Part shown: one piece after another, positions 1-9,254 of the stretch
Position numbering within the stretch: the first letter of the stretch is position 1
How the letters are laid out: the number at the start of each line of letters is the position of its first letter
Origin: Massilia sp. IC2-278
Lineage (GTDB): Bacteria > Pseudomonadota > Gammaproteobacteria > Burkholderiales > Burkholderiaceae_D
Direction of reading: 5' to 3'
DNA: 64,000 nt
Assembly (NCBI RefSeq): GCF_020708045.1
Contig: NZ_JAJFES010000017.1
Location: forward strand, 35,988-99,987
Notes under the pieces: generated by a model
The model's input: only the letters and a program-made list of their open reading frames with translations
What the model was told of the DNA's origin: nothing
Database searches by the model: none
Made by a program: the position numbers and the translations under genes

Positions 1-731
1 CCGGCACCGTGTTCTTCTCCTTCATCGGCCTGGACACCATTGCCACCGCCGGCGAGGAAGTGAAGGACCCGCGCCGCAACGTGCCGATCGGTATTCTGGC
101 GGCCCTGATCATCGTCACCCTGTTCTACCTGCTGGTAGCCATGGCCGCGATGGGCGCCCAGCCGGCGCACATGTTCGAAGGCCAGCAGGCCGGCCTGTCG
201 GTGATCCTGCAGAACGTGACGGGCAAGGCCTGGCCGGCACTGGTGCTGTCCGCCGGCGCGGTGATTTCCGTGTTCTCGGTGACCCTGGTGACGATCTATG
301 GCCAGACCCGCATCCTGTACGCCATCAGCCGCGACGGCCTGATTCCGAAGACTTTCCAGAAGGTCAATCCACGCACCGGCGCACCGGTGTCGAACACCCT
401 GATCGTCTGCCTGGTGGTGGGCCTGGTGGCCGGCCTGGTCGATGCTACCTTCCTGTGGGACATGGTCAGCATGGGCACGCTGACCGCCTTCATCGTGGTC
501 TCGATCGCGGTGCCGGTGATCCGCGCCAAGCAGGGACCGGGCGCCGAGCACGGCTTCAAGGTGCCGTTCGGCCCATACGTGATTCCGGGCCTGTCGGTGC
601 TGGCCTGCCTGTACATCATGAAGGACTTGCCGGCCGCAACCTACCGCGTGTTCATCATCTGGATGGTGGCGGCGGTGGCGACCTACTTCCTGTACAGCGT
701 GCGGCATAGTCGGCTGAACCGGAAGGGCTGA
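1..731 (+). CDS. APC-family amino acid permease, C-terminal part (5' truncated)
   Basis: Inner-membrane amino acid transporter of the APC superfamily, most like the cationic amino acid transporter (YfnA/YhdG) branch. The reading frame is open from the window edge (codons from base 3), so the N-terminal half lies upstream. The visible part starts in the conserved FFSFIGLDTIATAGEEVKDP segment, which follows TM6 in this family, and continues with GQTRILYAISRDGLIP and about six hydrophobic helices. It ends in a short basic tail. A strong terminator follows 15 bases after the stop, so it is the last gene of its transcript. The substrate cannot be read from this fragment. Confidence 0.9.
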   Translation, partial: GTVFFSFIGLDTIATAGEEVKDPRRNVPIGILAALIIVTLFYLLVAMAAMGAQPAHMFEGQQAGLSVILQNVTGKAWPALVLSAGAVISVFSVTLVTIYGQTRILYAISRDGLIPKTFQKVNPRTGAPVSNTLIVCLVVGLVAGLVDATFLWDMVSMGTLTAFIVVSIAVPVIRAKQGPGAEHGFKVPFGPYVIPGLSVLACLYIMKDLPAATYRVFIIWMVAAVATYFLYSVRHSRLNRKG

Positions 732-746
732 TCGCCCCGCATGCAC

Positions 747-775
747 AACGCCGCGTTCGACGCGGCGTTTTTTTT
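747..775 (+). terminator. Rho-independent terminator after the permease
   Basis: Perfect 9-bp stem AACGCCGCG / CGCGGCGTT with a 5-base loop, followed directly by a run of eight T. It separates the permease from the sensor kinase. Confidence 0.9.
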
Positions 776-897
776 GCCTGTAAAAAATGACATAAATGAC
801 GGGTTTTGCAAATCAGTGATAATCTGCAACATTCGCACGGCTGCCGTTACACAATCTATCGTCTGGCCCTGCTTTATCGCACGATTACAGGACGACC

Positions 898-3390
898 ATG
901 ACTCCTACCGTCTCGACCGCTGGCGCTGCCGCCAGCGCGCCCACGTTCCTGCCTTTCCAGCGCCAAGCCCTGTTCGTGGCAGTCGTCATTGCCGTCGCCA
1001 CGCTGCTGCTGATGCCGACCGCGGCCGACAAATGGCCCGCCATTCCGGCCTTCCTGCCGTCCTACCAGACCAGCATCATCGGCGCCTATACGGTGGCAGC
1101 CTATCTGCTCTACGGCTACTTCATGCAGACGCGCACCCACGCCGTGCTCTACCTCTGGGGCGGCTCGGTGTACACGGCGATCATCCTGACGGCCCAGTTT
1201 CTGTCGGTACCGGGCGCCTTCATTCCCGGCGAGCGCCTGCTCGGCGGCGGGCAGACCACCAGCTGGCTGTGGTTCTACTGGCACCTGGGCGCGACCGGCA
1301 TGCTGTTCTGCTACGCCCTGTCCGAGCTGCGCGCACCTGGCCGGCGCGTGACCGACACCCGCGCCGCCTTCCTGCGCGCCCTGGGCTGGACCGGCGCCAC
1401 CGTCGCCGTCACCCTGGCCTCGGTCACCCTGTTCGAGGCGCGGCTGCCGATTGTCGACATCGCCGGCGACTTCAACCGCATCACGCACAGCGGCTATGCC
1501 CCCTTTATTCAGGCCGTGATCATGGCGGCGCTGCTCATGATGTGGCGCGCCACGCGCTTCCGCACCCCGATCGCCGCCTGGATCGGCGTGGCCATGGTGG
1601 CGCTCGCCTTCGACAACCTGATCACGATGGCGGGCGGCACGCGCCTGTCGATCGGCTGGTACGTGGGACGCCTGAACGCACTGCTGGCGGCGCTGGTGAT
1701 GCTGGGCCTCTACCTGAAGGAAGTCAACCGCGTCTACCTGCGCGCCACCGAGCATGCGCGCCTGCTGGCCGAGGCCCACGAACGCCTGGAAAGCGAGCAC
1801 TCCCGCCTGCTCAGCATGTTCGAGCAGGCGCCGGGCTTTGTCGCGGTGCTGGGCGGCGACCATTGCCACCTGCAGATCGTGAACGCCGCCTTCCGCGAGC
1901 TGGTGGGGCCGCGTGAGCTGGCCGGCAAGCCGATCCGCAAGGCGCTGCCGGAGCTGGAAGGGCAGGGCTGGTTCGAGCTGGTGGACAAGGTCTGCGCCAG
2001 CGGCAAGTCGCACGTGGAAAACGGCATGAAGCTGAAGCTGCAGCGCGGCGACGGGCCGCCGCACGAGGTGATCATCGACGTGCTGTTCCAGCCCAACCTG
2101 GACCCAAGCGGCAAACTGGCCGGCGTCTTCATCCAGGGCCAGGACGTGACCGAGGAACACCTGGCGCGCCTCGAACTGGAGCGTTACCAGGGCCATCTGG
2201 AAAGCCTGGTGCAGGAGCGCACGCGCTCGCTGGAAGAAACCCGGAACGCGCTGATGCACTCGCAGAAGATGGAAGCGATGGGCAAGCTGACCGGCGGCGT
2301 GGCCCACGATTTCAACAACGTCCTGCACATCATCAACGGCAACCTCGACCTGATTAAGATGCTCGCCGCCGGCAACGCCAAGGTCGGCGAGCGCTGCCAG
2401 TCGGCGCAGACGGCGGTGCGCCGCGGGGCCAAGCTGTCCTCGCAATTGCTGGCGTTTGCGCGCAAGCAGCCGCTGCAGCCGAGTGCGCTCAAGCTGGAAG
2501 ACGTGTTCGCGTCCATCGATTTGCTGCTCAAGCGTGCGGTGGGCGAGCGCATCGACATCCGTTTCGATAGCGCACCCGACGCCTGGAACGTGGAAGTCGA
2601 CCCGCAGCAGCTGGAAAACGTGATCCTGAACCTGGCCTTGAACGCCAGCGACGCCATGCAGGACGGCGGCACCCTGGCGGTGACGGTGGCCAACGTGGAC
2701 GACGGCCCCGAGGGCGGAGAATTTGTGCGCCTGTCGTTCGCCGATACCGGCGTCGGCATGAGCGAAGAAGTCAAGGCGCGCGCCTTCGAGCCCTTCTTCT
2801 CGACCAAGGGCGTGGGCAAGGGCACCGGCCTGGGCCTGAGCATGGCCTACGGCTTCGTCAAGCAAAGCGGCGGCCACATCGACATCGAGAGCGCACCGGG
2901 CGCCGGCACCACGGTCCACATCCTGCTGCCGCGCACCGGCGCGGCGGCCAGCGCGCGCAAGGCAGAGCGCGCTGCGGACGTCACCGGCGGCAGCGAGACC
3001 ATCCTGGTGGTAGACGACGAACAGGACATCCGCGAGAACGTAACCCTGATGCTGACCGGGCTCGGCTATCGCGTGCTGGGCGCCGCCAGCGCCGATGCCG
3101 CCGCCCGCCTGCTCGAAGGCGAAACGCACGTCGACCTGCTGTTTACCGACGTGATCATGCCGGGCGCGATGAGCAGCCGCGAGCTGGCCGAGCGGGCCCG
3201 CGCGCGCCATCCCGGCATCCAGGTGCTGTTCACCTCGGGCTATACCGAGGACGCGGTGATCCGCAACGACCGCCTCGACGAAGGCGTGAATCTGCTCAGC
3301 AAGCCGTATGCGCGCGAGGAGCTGGCAGCAGCATTGCGCCGCCTGCTGGGCGAGGCCAGCAAGCCGGACGTGGAGGCCGAACCGGCGTAA
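898..3390 (+). CDS. Membrane-bound hybrid sensor histidine kinase (MASE4-like, PAS, HisKA, HATPase, receiver)
   Basis: Hybrid two-component sensor of 830 aa. Residues about 20-285 hold seven or eight hydrophobic helices resembling the MASE4 sensor. A short coiled coil and a PAS-like domain (about 305-425) follow. The H box GGVAHDFNN contains the phosphoacceptor His470. An HATPase domain (about 570-685) has GTGLGLSM, and a C-terminal receiver domain has DD at 706-707 and phospho-acceptor Asp751 in LLFTDVIMP. The MGKLTGGVAHDFNN type is typical of PAS-hybrid kinases whose receiver can act as a phosphate sink. It has its own transcript: a terminator lies upstream and the next gene is convergent. 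No partner regulator lies beside it, so the signal and output are unknown. Confidence 0.9.
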   Translation: MTPTVSTAGAAASAPTFLPFQRQALFVAVVIAVATLLLMPTAADKWPAIPAFLPSYQTSIIGAYTVAAYLLYGYFMQTRTHAVLYLWGGSVYTAIILTAQFLSVPGAFIPGERLLGGGQTTSWLWFYWHLGATGMLFCYALSELRAPGRRVTDTRAAFLRALGWTGATVAVTLASVTLFEARLPIVDIAGDFNRITHSGYAPFIQAVIMAALLMMWRATRFRTPIAAWIGVAMVALAFDNLITMAGGTRLSIGWYVGRLNALLAALVMLGLYLKEVNRVYLRATEHARLLAEAHERLESEHSRLLSMFEQAPGFVAVLGGDHCHLQIVNAAFRELVGPRELAGKPIRKALPELEGQGWFELVDKVCASGKSHVENGMKLKLQRGDGPPHEVIIDVLFQPNLDPSGKLAGVFIQGQDVTEEHLARLELERYQGHLESLVQERTRSLEETRNALMHSQKMEAMGKLTGGVAHDFNNVLHIINGNLDLIKMLAAGNAKVGERCQSAQTAVRRGAKLSSQLLAFARKQPLQPSALKLEDVFASIDLLLKRAVGERIDIRFDSAPDAWNVEVDPQQLENVILNLALNASDAMQDGGTLAVTVANVDDGPEGGEFVRLSFADTGVGMSEEVKARAFEPFFSTKGVGKGTGLGLSMAYGFVKQSGGHIDIESAPGAGTTVHILLPRTGAAASARKAERAADVTGGSETILVVDDEQDIRENVTLMLTGLGYRVLGAASADAAARLLEGETHVDLLFTDVIMPGAMSSRELAERARARHPGIQVLFTSGYTEDAVIRNDRLDEGVNLLSKPYAREELAAALRRLLGEASKPDVEAEPA

Positions 3391-3393
3391 GGC

Positions 3394-4485
3394 TCAGGGC
3401 CGGACCAGCGGCCGCACGTAATCCAGCAAACTGACCAAGGTCTTGCCCGGTTCTTCCCACGGCACCATGTGCGCCGAATGCTCGAACCAGACCGCCTGTT
3501 TCGACGGCGCCTGCACCTGCGCCAGCCAGTCCACCGTCGGCTGGGTGGGCGTGGTGTAGTCGTGGCGGCCGAGGAACATCACCACCGGAATCGGAAAGGT
3601 TTTGACCTGTGAGAAATCGACCTTCACGAATTCCGGCAGCAGGCGCCCGAGCGTGAACAGGCTGCCCTGGTCGATCGCCTTGACCTGGGCGTCGGTGTAG
3701 TCGGGCGAGAGCAGGGGGCCGCTGAAGTAATACGTCGAGGTGCTGCGGAAGGCGCTCAGGCCACCGTAGTGCTGGGGCCACTTGCGGGCGACGATGATGC
3801 GTTCGCGCGTGATGGGTTGCGTGCCGGGGTAGGGCGCGATCGAGGCCAGCTCCTTTAGCGCTTCCTCGTTCTTGTGCAGCTTCGCCTGCTCCACGGCGTA
3901 CTCGTAGCTGATGCGCTCGTTCTCGCGGGTGCTGATCACCTGGCCGATGCCCACGTAGGCGTGGAACAGATCGGGGCGCTTGAGCGCCGCGCCCATGCCG
4001 ACGATCGTGCCCCAGCTGTGGCCCACCAGGATCAGCTTGCGCTTGCCGTAGCGCTTGCGCACGTGTTCGGCCACTTCGATGGCGTCGTCGACATAGCGTT
4101 CGATGCGGATCGTGGGCGCGACTTTCTCCGGATCGGTTTCCAGCAAGGTCTTGCCGGCGCCGCGCTGGTCCCAGTGCACCACCGTGAAGTATTCCTCGAT
4201 GGGGCGCTGGAACTCCCACATGGTGGGTGTGATCGGCGCCGCCGGGCCGCCGTGCACGAACAGGATGATGGGGTTATTGCGGTCCTGGCCGCGCACGTTC
4301 AGCCACTGGTCGATGCCGCCGATGACGGTCTTGTACGACTCCTGGATGCCGCTCGGGGCGGCGATGCGTTGCAGGTCTTCGATGGCGGCGCGGGCGCGGG
4401 CAAGGTGTTTCGCGTCGCCGGTTTCCTGGGCCAGGGCGGGGGCCAGGCCGAGCAGGGCGACGCAGAACAATAGGGCGTTCTTCAT
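3394..4485 (-). CDS. Exported alpha/beta hydrolase (S33 / proline iminopeptidase-like)
   Basis: Predicted secreted alpha/beta-hydrolase of 363 aa. The start is chosen at the ATG that begins the signal peptide MKNALLFCVALLGLAPALA and has GAGG about 8 bases upstream; the frame stays open 59 codons further but without leader features. Visible landmarks are the oxyanion-hole HGGPAAP, WDQRGAGKT, nucleophile elbow GHSWG, acid GRHDYTTP and catalytic His in EHSAHMVPWEEP. These match the S33 proline-iminopeptidase group, which cleaves N-terminal residues from small peptides, but related members are esterases. It converges on the sensor kinase (stop codons 3 bases apart). The substrate is uncertain. 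Confidence 0.85.
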   Translation of the reverse strand: MKNALLFCVALLGLAPALAQETGDAKHLARARAAIEDLQRIAAPSGIQESYKTVIGGIDQWLNVRGQDRNNPIILFVHGGPAAPITPTMWEFQRPIEEYFTVVHWDQRGAGKTLLETDPEKVAPTIRIERYVDDAIEVAEHVRKRYGKRKLILVGHSWGTIVGMGAALKRPDLFHAYVGIGQVISTRENERISYEYAVEQAKLHKNEEALKELASIAPYPGTQPITRERIIVARKWPQHYGGLSAFRSTSTYYFSGPLLSPDYTDAQVKAIDQGSLFTLGRLLPEFVKVDFSQVKTFPIPVVMFLGRHDYTTPTQPTVDWLAQVQAPSKQAVWFEHSAHMVPWEEPGKTLVSLLDYVRPLVRP

Positions 4486-4685
4486 AGGGCCTCGCAAGCA
4501 AACGGTCGAATGCTCAGCATACGCCGGTGCTGGACGCGGGCGGGCACGCTTGCGACGGGCGGCCGGATGGTGGGAGCGAACGGTGCATTGGGCTTGCATC
4601 GCATCAATGCATGAGAAACCGTCTCGGATAGATTGGGCTGCCCGATCTGAACCCGAATGCACTGAACCTGACCCCGGGAATCCGC

Positions 4686-5231
4686 ATGCCCAAACGCTAT
4701 CTCATCTTGCTCGGCGCACAGACCACGGCTGGCGGTACGGTCAAGACCGCCACTTCCTTCCTGTCTTACAACGGTCTTCCCTATGTGCTCGAAGGCGACC
4801 TGGTCGACTGCCCGGCGTGCGGGCGGGAGGGGACGATCCAGTGCGTCGCGCCGAGGCTGGATGCCCGTTACAACGGCAGGCAATATGCGCTGGAACACGA
4901 CTTGTGCCTGTGCGGCTGTAGCCCGCCGCCGCGCCTGGTTGCGAACCAGCAGCACAACTGCCAGTTTGTGGACGGCGCCGGTTCAAGCGGCAGCTCGCTG
5001 GACGCAGTGCTTTCCCAGATGCAGGCGAGCGCCGGCAAGACCGAGGCCGCACCGCTGCAGTTGGTCCGCGCATCGGATGAGCAGCCATTTCGCAACCGCC
5101 ATTACATCCTCGAACTGCCCGACCGGAACATCGAGGGCGTGACCGACGCCGAAGGCTTTACCCAGCCGCTGACCCAGGCAGAGCGTGACGCCCTGGTTGC
5201 CTGGCATGCCGAGCAAGACCCGGCAGCGTGA
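4686..5231 (+). CDS. PAAR domain-containing protein (type VI secretion spike tip)
   Basis: 181-aa protein. Residues about 25-105 fit a PAAR domain, with glycine-rich turns and Cys/His ligands (DCPACGREGTIQ, DLCLCGCSPPPR, NQQHNC) like those binding the metal at the PAAR cone tip. PAAR proteins sharpen the VgrG spike of type VI secretion systems and carry effectors by extension or by operon partners. The C-terminal 70 residues are not recognisable. It is the first gene of a probable three-gene operon: the next frame opens inside its 3' end and its preferred start is 17 bases after this stop. No VgrG or structural T6SS gene is in the window, so this is an orphan island. Confidence 0.75.
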   Translation: MPKRYLILLGAQTTAGGTVKTATSFLSYNGLPYVLEGDLVDCPACGREGTIQCVAPRLDARYNGRQYALEHDLCLCGCSPPPRLVANQQHNCQFVDGAGSSGSSLDAVLSQMQASAGKTEAAPLQLVRASDEQPFRNRHYILELPDRNIEGVTDAEGFTQPLTQAERDALVAWHAEQDPAA

Positions 5232-5247
5232 TCCGGTGGAAGAGCGC

Positions 5248-6267
5248 ATGGCCGATATCCCATTCACCAGGCACGCTTCCGACGCCATCGCACTGAACCG
5301 CAACATTGTGCCTGTACCGGAATGCAAGGTCTATCCGGCACTGCAGGATGGGAAGCAGGTCGACTGCGTGCGGGTCAGCCTGCTCGACCCTGCCGCGGTA
5401 TGGTTGCGTTGCCAGCACGAGGCCGAGCAATGGGTAACGGATGCGCAGAGCGGCAAAGCGTTGACCAGGCCGGACGCCATCAACCGGCGCATCAATTCGG
5501 CGTATGCTTTTCTGTGGCTGAAGGACAAGCGCTTCCAGTGGGCGGGGCTGGCCGCGTTTGCCTCGAAACACGTCGGGTGCGGCTTGCTGCATGCATCGAC
5601 GACGCTGAAGGAAGCGCACGACCGGGTGCTGGCGAATCCCGACTTTCTGGATGTCGGCAGCAGCGGGGAGGCGGTTGGGGCTTATACGATGTACGGCAAG
5701 CTGGCGCTGGGGAACCTGTCGCTGTTTCTCGATATTTATCCGTTGCACAGATTTTATATGCTGCGCGGATGTAAGGCATTCGAGAGCAGCCTGAAGTATC
5801 GGCGCGAGATCAAAGACAAAGTGCGCTGGCCGGAAGAGGCGAAGCAGCGACTTGAGTTTGGGCGTCCGTTCTCTGAAATTCTCGAAGGCTTCAAGGCAAT
5901 TGAAGACGGCAAGATCGAGGAAAGCGTCAAGATTCTGGCGCGGCATGAGCAAGTAAATATTCTACAAAAAGTCATCTACAACGACACGGATACGCGATTG
6001 GCCCTGGATGCCAACCAGTTCGCTTGGGTTCATCATCTGCGTGGCGCCGCCGAGATCCAGCTCACATTGTCGGCACAATGCAAACCCGATGGAAAATTGA
6101 CGAGCTGGTTTTCACGTTTGACCTCAGTACATTTATGGGATGAGAACGACCGTATGGCTTTTGTCATCCGTACGGCAGGGCAATTCGCCAAGCTGTTGAA
6201 GGGCAGCGAACGTCCCCTGATCAAACGTGCGATAGCTGAGATTTACCATGGCGGAGGCATACCGTGA
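5248..6267 (+). CDS. DUF2515-like protein, PAAR-linked
   Basis: 339 aa from the ATG at 5248, chosen because GGAAGAG lies just upstream; in-frame starts at 5185 and 5206 overlap the PAAR gene and lack an RBS. The segment RINSAYAFLWLKDKRFQWAG, followed by a Gly/Leu-rich stretch, resembles DUF2515 (YppC-like) proteins of unknown function. This match is from memory and moderate. No signal peptide or obvious membrane helix is seen. The 3' half is less GC-rich than the chromosome, suggesting acquisition. Its place between a PAAR gene and a small membrane-anchored protein suggests a type VI cargo or adaptor role. That is inference from context only. Confidence 0.6.
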   Translation: MADIPFTRHASDAIALNRNIVPVPECKVYPALQDGKQVDCVRVSLLDPAAVWLRCQHEAEQWVTDAQSGKALTRPDAINRRINSAYAFLWLKDKRFQWAGLAAFASKHVGCGLLHASTTLKEAHDRVLANPDFLDVGSSGEAVGAYTMYGKLALGNLSLFLDIYPLHRFYMLRGCKAFESSLKYRREIKDKVRWPEEAKQRLEFGRPFSEILEGFKAIEDGKIEESVKILARHEQVNILQKVIYNDTDTRLALDANQFAWVHHLRGAAEIQLTLSAQCKPDGKLTSWFSRLTSVHLWDENDRMAFVIRTAGQFAKLLKGSERPLIKRAIAEIYHGGGIP

Positions 6268-6899
6268 GCCCGAAAGTTATCCGATCAGTCATTGCAGCGC
6301 TGGCGATTCTATTTGCTGCTGCTTTTATGTCGCGACCAGCGCCGACTGTGCTTGTCGCGCGCATCGGCATGACGTATGACGAAGTGATCGAGCGCTCAAG
6401 CTATCCGGCATCAGCTAATGGGATGTCACCGGCTGGCGATGAACATGGATTCGGCACAATCGATGTAACGGAGCGTGCAGTCGTTATCAAGTACGACGAT
6501 CCGCAGCACGGTTTCGAACTTCCACCGACGAAATTCGCTGCCCTGACATTTGGCGATTCCGTCCTCAGGACGATCTCGACCTCTCCTATGCTCGAAGCGC
6601 GCCGCTTTCCGGAGGCAGTCGAAGTACTGGCGCAATTGCAGGCGGCTTTCCTGGCCCGTGGTTGGGTGCCCTGGAAAGGAAACCAGAGCGTATGGTTCGA
6701 CTTGACGCCAGCAGGACGCATAGCGCTGCATGCCGAGTTAATGCGCTATAGCCAAGCTGAGCAATGGCTGGTGGTGCCGCATCGGCATGTTGGCATGATC
6801 TTCCGGATCAAGTGCGTGGACGATTGCGATGACGAGGACGATGCGCGCTTCCTGATCGATGTCGGCTTGGGGAAAGAGGTGGGTGACGGAACCCCGTGA
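6264..6899 (+). CDS. Small membrane-anchored protein, possible partner or immunity protein of the PAAR operon
   Basis: 211 aa starting at a GTG that overlaps the previous stop (GTGA), so translation is probably coupled. One N-terminal hydrophobic helix (about 5-24) acts as anchor or uncleaved signal; the rest is soluble and probably periplasmic, with an acidic patch CVDDCDDEDD near residue 190. No family is recognised. Base composition is lower in GC than the flanking genes. A small membrane-anchored protein encoded right after a possible type VI cargo gene is a common layout for immunity proteins, but nothing in the sequence proves it. Confidence 0.6.
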   Translation: MSPKVIRSVIAALAILFAAAFMSRPAPTVLVARIGMTYDEVIERSSYPASANGMSPAGDEHGFGTIDVTERAVVIKYDDPQHGFELPPTKFAALTFGDSVLRTISTSPMLEARRFPEAVEVLAQLQAAFLARGWVPWKGNQSVWFDLTPAGRIALHAELMRYSQAEQWLVVPHRHVGMIFRIKCVDDCDDEDDARFLIDVGLGKEVGDGTP

Positions 6900-6916
6900 T
6901 CGCCTAACGCATATAA

Positions 6917-6948
6917 AAAAGCCACGCGCCCGAAGATGCGTGGCTTTT
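6917..6948. terminator. Bidirectional terminator between convergent transcripts
   Basis: Stem AAAAGCCACGC / GCGTGGCTTTT around a 10-base loop, with an A run on the left and a T run on the right. It can serve both the PAAR operon and the S46 peptidase gene. Confidence 0.85.
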
Positions 6949-6979
6949 GACTTCCTGTACTGCTATCGAACGGCCCGAA

Positions 6980-9139
6980 TTACAGCGCGTTCATTTCCTT
7001 CAGCAGGTTATCCGCTTTATCCACGTGCTTCATGTTCCACAGGATGTAGCGCACGTCGACCTGGATGTCGCGGGTATTGGCCGCGTTGAAGTCCCAGTCC
7101 GAGATGATCGAGTCCAGGGTGCCGTCGAAGGCCAGACCGATCAGCTCGCCGCGCTTGTTCAGCGCTGCCGAACCCGAGTTGCCGCCGGTGATGTCCAGCG
7201 TCGCCAGGTAGTTGACCGGCACGGTCTTCAGCACAGGGTCGACATACTTGCCGAAGTCCTTGGCCTTGATCGCGGCCAGCTGGGCTGCCGGTGCATTAAA
7301 CTCGCCTTCGCCGGTGTTTTTCGCGACCACACCCTTGACGGTGGTGAACGCGGTCCACGAACCGGTGCCGTCGGCGCCATGGTCGCGGCCCATGATCTTG
7401 CCGAAGGTCACGCGCAGGGTGCCGTTCGCGTCTGGGTAGACGGCCTGGCCCTTGCTGTTCATGTAGGCGATCTTGGCCTTCATGTAGCCGCCGTAGGCTT
7501 TCTGGATCTTGCCGGCAAGTTCTTCCTCTTTAGCTTCGTCCTTCAGGTCGGCGTCATACATGGCAACGGCTGCCTTGATGAAGCTGTCGTTGCTGGCCTT
7601 GAATTCGGCCGGCGACTTCTTCAGCCAGGCGGTGCGCTCTTCCTTGTTGGCCAGTTTCGAACCGGAGTAGGCCTTGTCCAGGGCGGCTTTCAGTTCGTCC
7701 TGGCTCATGCCTGCGCGCAGGCCGAGGGCGTCGTTGAAGGCCTTGTCCTGCTCGGCGGCTGGCTGGGCCAGGTACTTGGTCAGGAAGTTCATGACCAGCG
7801 CCTTGTCGACCTTCTCGTCGTAGGTGCGGTCCTGGCCGGTGATCACCGAGGTGACGCGCGCCATGTCGCGTTCCTGGTAGCCCGACTTGCGCTGGGCGTC
7901 CGGCTTGGTGCGCTCGTTGGCCAGGCGGTACAGGCTGCGTGCCGAGCTCAGGAAGCGTGGCTGGGCGTAGCCCAGGTAGAAGCCCTGCTTGGTGTGGGCG
8001 TCACGCTCGGCGATCAGCTTCTCGGCGGTGTCGATGTCGGCGCCGAATTGCTTCTTGCGCGCGGCATCGCTGTTCACCCATGCCTTCAGGGCATTGTGTT
8101 CGGCGGTCTTGCGCTGCAGGAAGTCGCTCTCGCCGTACGAGGTCAGCATGCCCTTGCGGTTCTTGTAGTAGTTGTTCACGCCCGCGATCTGGCCGGCGTA
8201 CTTCAGCTTGGCGGCCGGGTCGTTCTTGGTTTCGCGTTCGATGATGGCCAGCACTTCACCCGAGGCTTGCACGAAGGCCGGGTAGTTCCAGTCGAAGGTG
8301 TACTGCACTTCCGACGGCAAGCGGTGGCGGTTGGTACGGCCAGGGTAGCCGGCGACCATGATGAAATCGCCTTCCTTCGAGCCTTCGGTGGCCAGCTTCA
8401 GGAAGTGCTTTGGCACGTAAGGAACGTTGTCGGCGGCGAAGTCGGCGGCCTTGCCGTCCTTGCTCACGTAGGCGCGGTAGAAGCCGTAGTCGCCGGTGTG
8501 GCGCGGCCACATCCAGTTGTCGGTGTCGCCACCGAATTTACCCACGCCCGACGGCGGCGCGTGCACCAGGCGCACGTCGCGGATTTCCAGCTGCTTCAGG
8601 CGGTAGAACTCAAGGCCGCCGTAGTAGCTGGCCACGGTGCAACGGTAGCCCGGGGTCTTCTCGCAGGCGGCAACCATTTCCTTCTGGTTCTTTTCGATCG
8701 CGTCGATGCGCGCCTTGCCGTTCAGCCTGGCGACTTTCTTGTCGATGATCTGGTCGGTAACGTTGGTCACTTCTTCGGTCACGAAGACGCGGCTGCCCGG
8801 GGCGGCCGGCACTTCTTCGCCCAGGGTCTTGGCCAGGAAGCCGTTCGCCAGCAGGTCGCGCTCAGGAGTCGAGTTGACGGCGACGCTGTTGTACACGCAG
8901 TGGTGGTTGGTGATGACCAGGCCCTGCGGCGACACGAAGGAAGCCGAGCAACCGCCCAGGCTCACGATGGCGCCCATCGGGAATTCGGTCAGCTGGGTCA
9001 GGGTGGCCGGATCGAGTTCCAGGCCGGCGGCTTTCAGTTGCTGGGCTACTTGTGGCAGCTGCTGCGGCATCCACATGCCTTCGTCCGCTTGTGCGGCGAA
9101 GCTGGTCAGGATGGCGAGCGAGAGAAGGGTCTTTTTCAT
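6980..9139 (-). CDS. S46 family dipeptidyl-peptidase (DPP7/DPP11-like)
   Basis: Exported serine dipeptidyl-peptidase of 719 aa, the usual length for S46. The N-terminal signal MKKTLLSLAILTSFAAQA is followed by DEGMWMPQQLP, the characteristic mature N-terminus. The chymotrypsin-fold triad is visible: His in TNHHC (His79/His80), Asp in GGDTDNWMWPRHTGD, and Ser in GGNSGSAAL near the C-terminus. Family members release dipeptides from oligopeptides in the periplasm or outer membrane, which fits the other exported peptidases in this window. Whether it prefers hydrophobic (DPP7) or acidic (DPP11) P1 residues was not assigned. Monocistronic. Confidence 0.95.
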   Translation of the reverse strand: MKKTLLSLAILTSFAAQADEGMWMPQQLPQVAQQLKAAGLELDPATLTQLTEFPMGAIVSLGGCSASFVSPQGLVITNHHCVYNSVAVNSTPERDLLANGFLAKTLGEEVPAAPGSRVFVTEEVTNVTDQIIDKKVARLNGKARIDAIEKNQKEMVAACEKTPGYRCTVASYYGGLEFYRLKQLEIRDVRLVHAPPSGVGKFGGDTDNWMWPRHTGDYGFYRAYVSKDGKAADFAADNVPYVPKHFLKLATEGSKEGDFIMVAGYPGRTNRHRLPSEVQYTFDWNYPAFVQASGEVLAIIERETKNDPAAKLKYAGQIAGVNNYYKNRKGMLTSYGESDFLQRKTAEHNALKAWVNSDAARKKQFGADIDTAEKLIAERDAHTKQGFYLGYAQPRFLSSARSLYRLANERTKPDAQRKSGYQERDMARVTSVITGQDRTYDEKVDKALVMNFLTKYLAQPAAEQDKAFNDALGLRAGMSQDELKAALDKAYSGSKLANKEERTAWLKKSPAEFKASNDSFIKAAVAMYDADLKDEAKEEELAGKIQKAYGGYMKAKIAYMNSKGQAVYPDANGTLRVTFGKIMGRDHGADGTGSWTAFTTVKGVVAKNTGEGEFNAPAAQLAAIKAKDFGKYVDPVLKTVPVNYLATLDITGGNSGSAALNKRGELIGLAFDGTLDSIISDWDFNAANTRDIQVDVRYILWNMKHVDKADNLLKEMNAL

Positions 9140-9254
9140 TCGCGTGTCAGGGATGGTTGATATCAGGAGCGTCCGGCTCCGCGGAGCACCCCGGAGTATG
9201 GGTACTCCACTGTTGCCTCGTCAACCAATATTTCCGTTTCGTGACATGCAGTCT

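Noticed and set aside
874..3210. 778-codon antisense frame opposite the sensor kinase
   Set aside because: Shadow; the plus-strand kinase has complete motifs and this frame has none.
6947..9160. 737-codon open frame on the plus strand opposite the S46 peptidase
   Set aside because: Shadow of a GC-rich coding strand; composition is His/Val/Leu/Gly-biased and has no recognisable domain.
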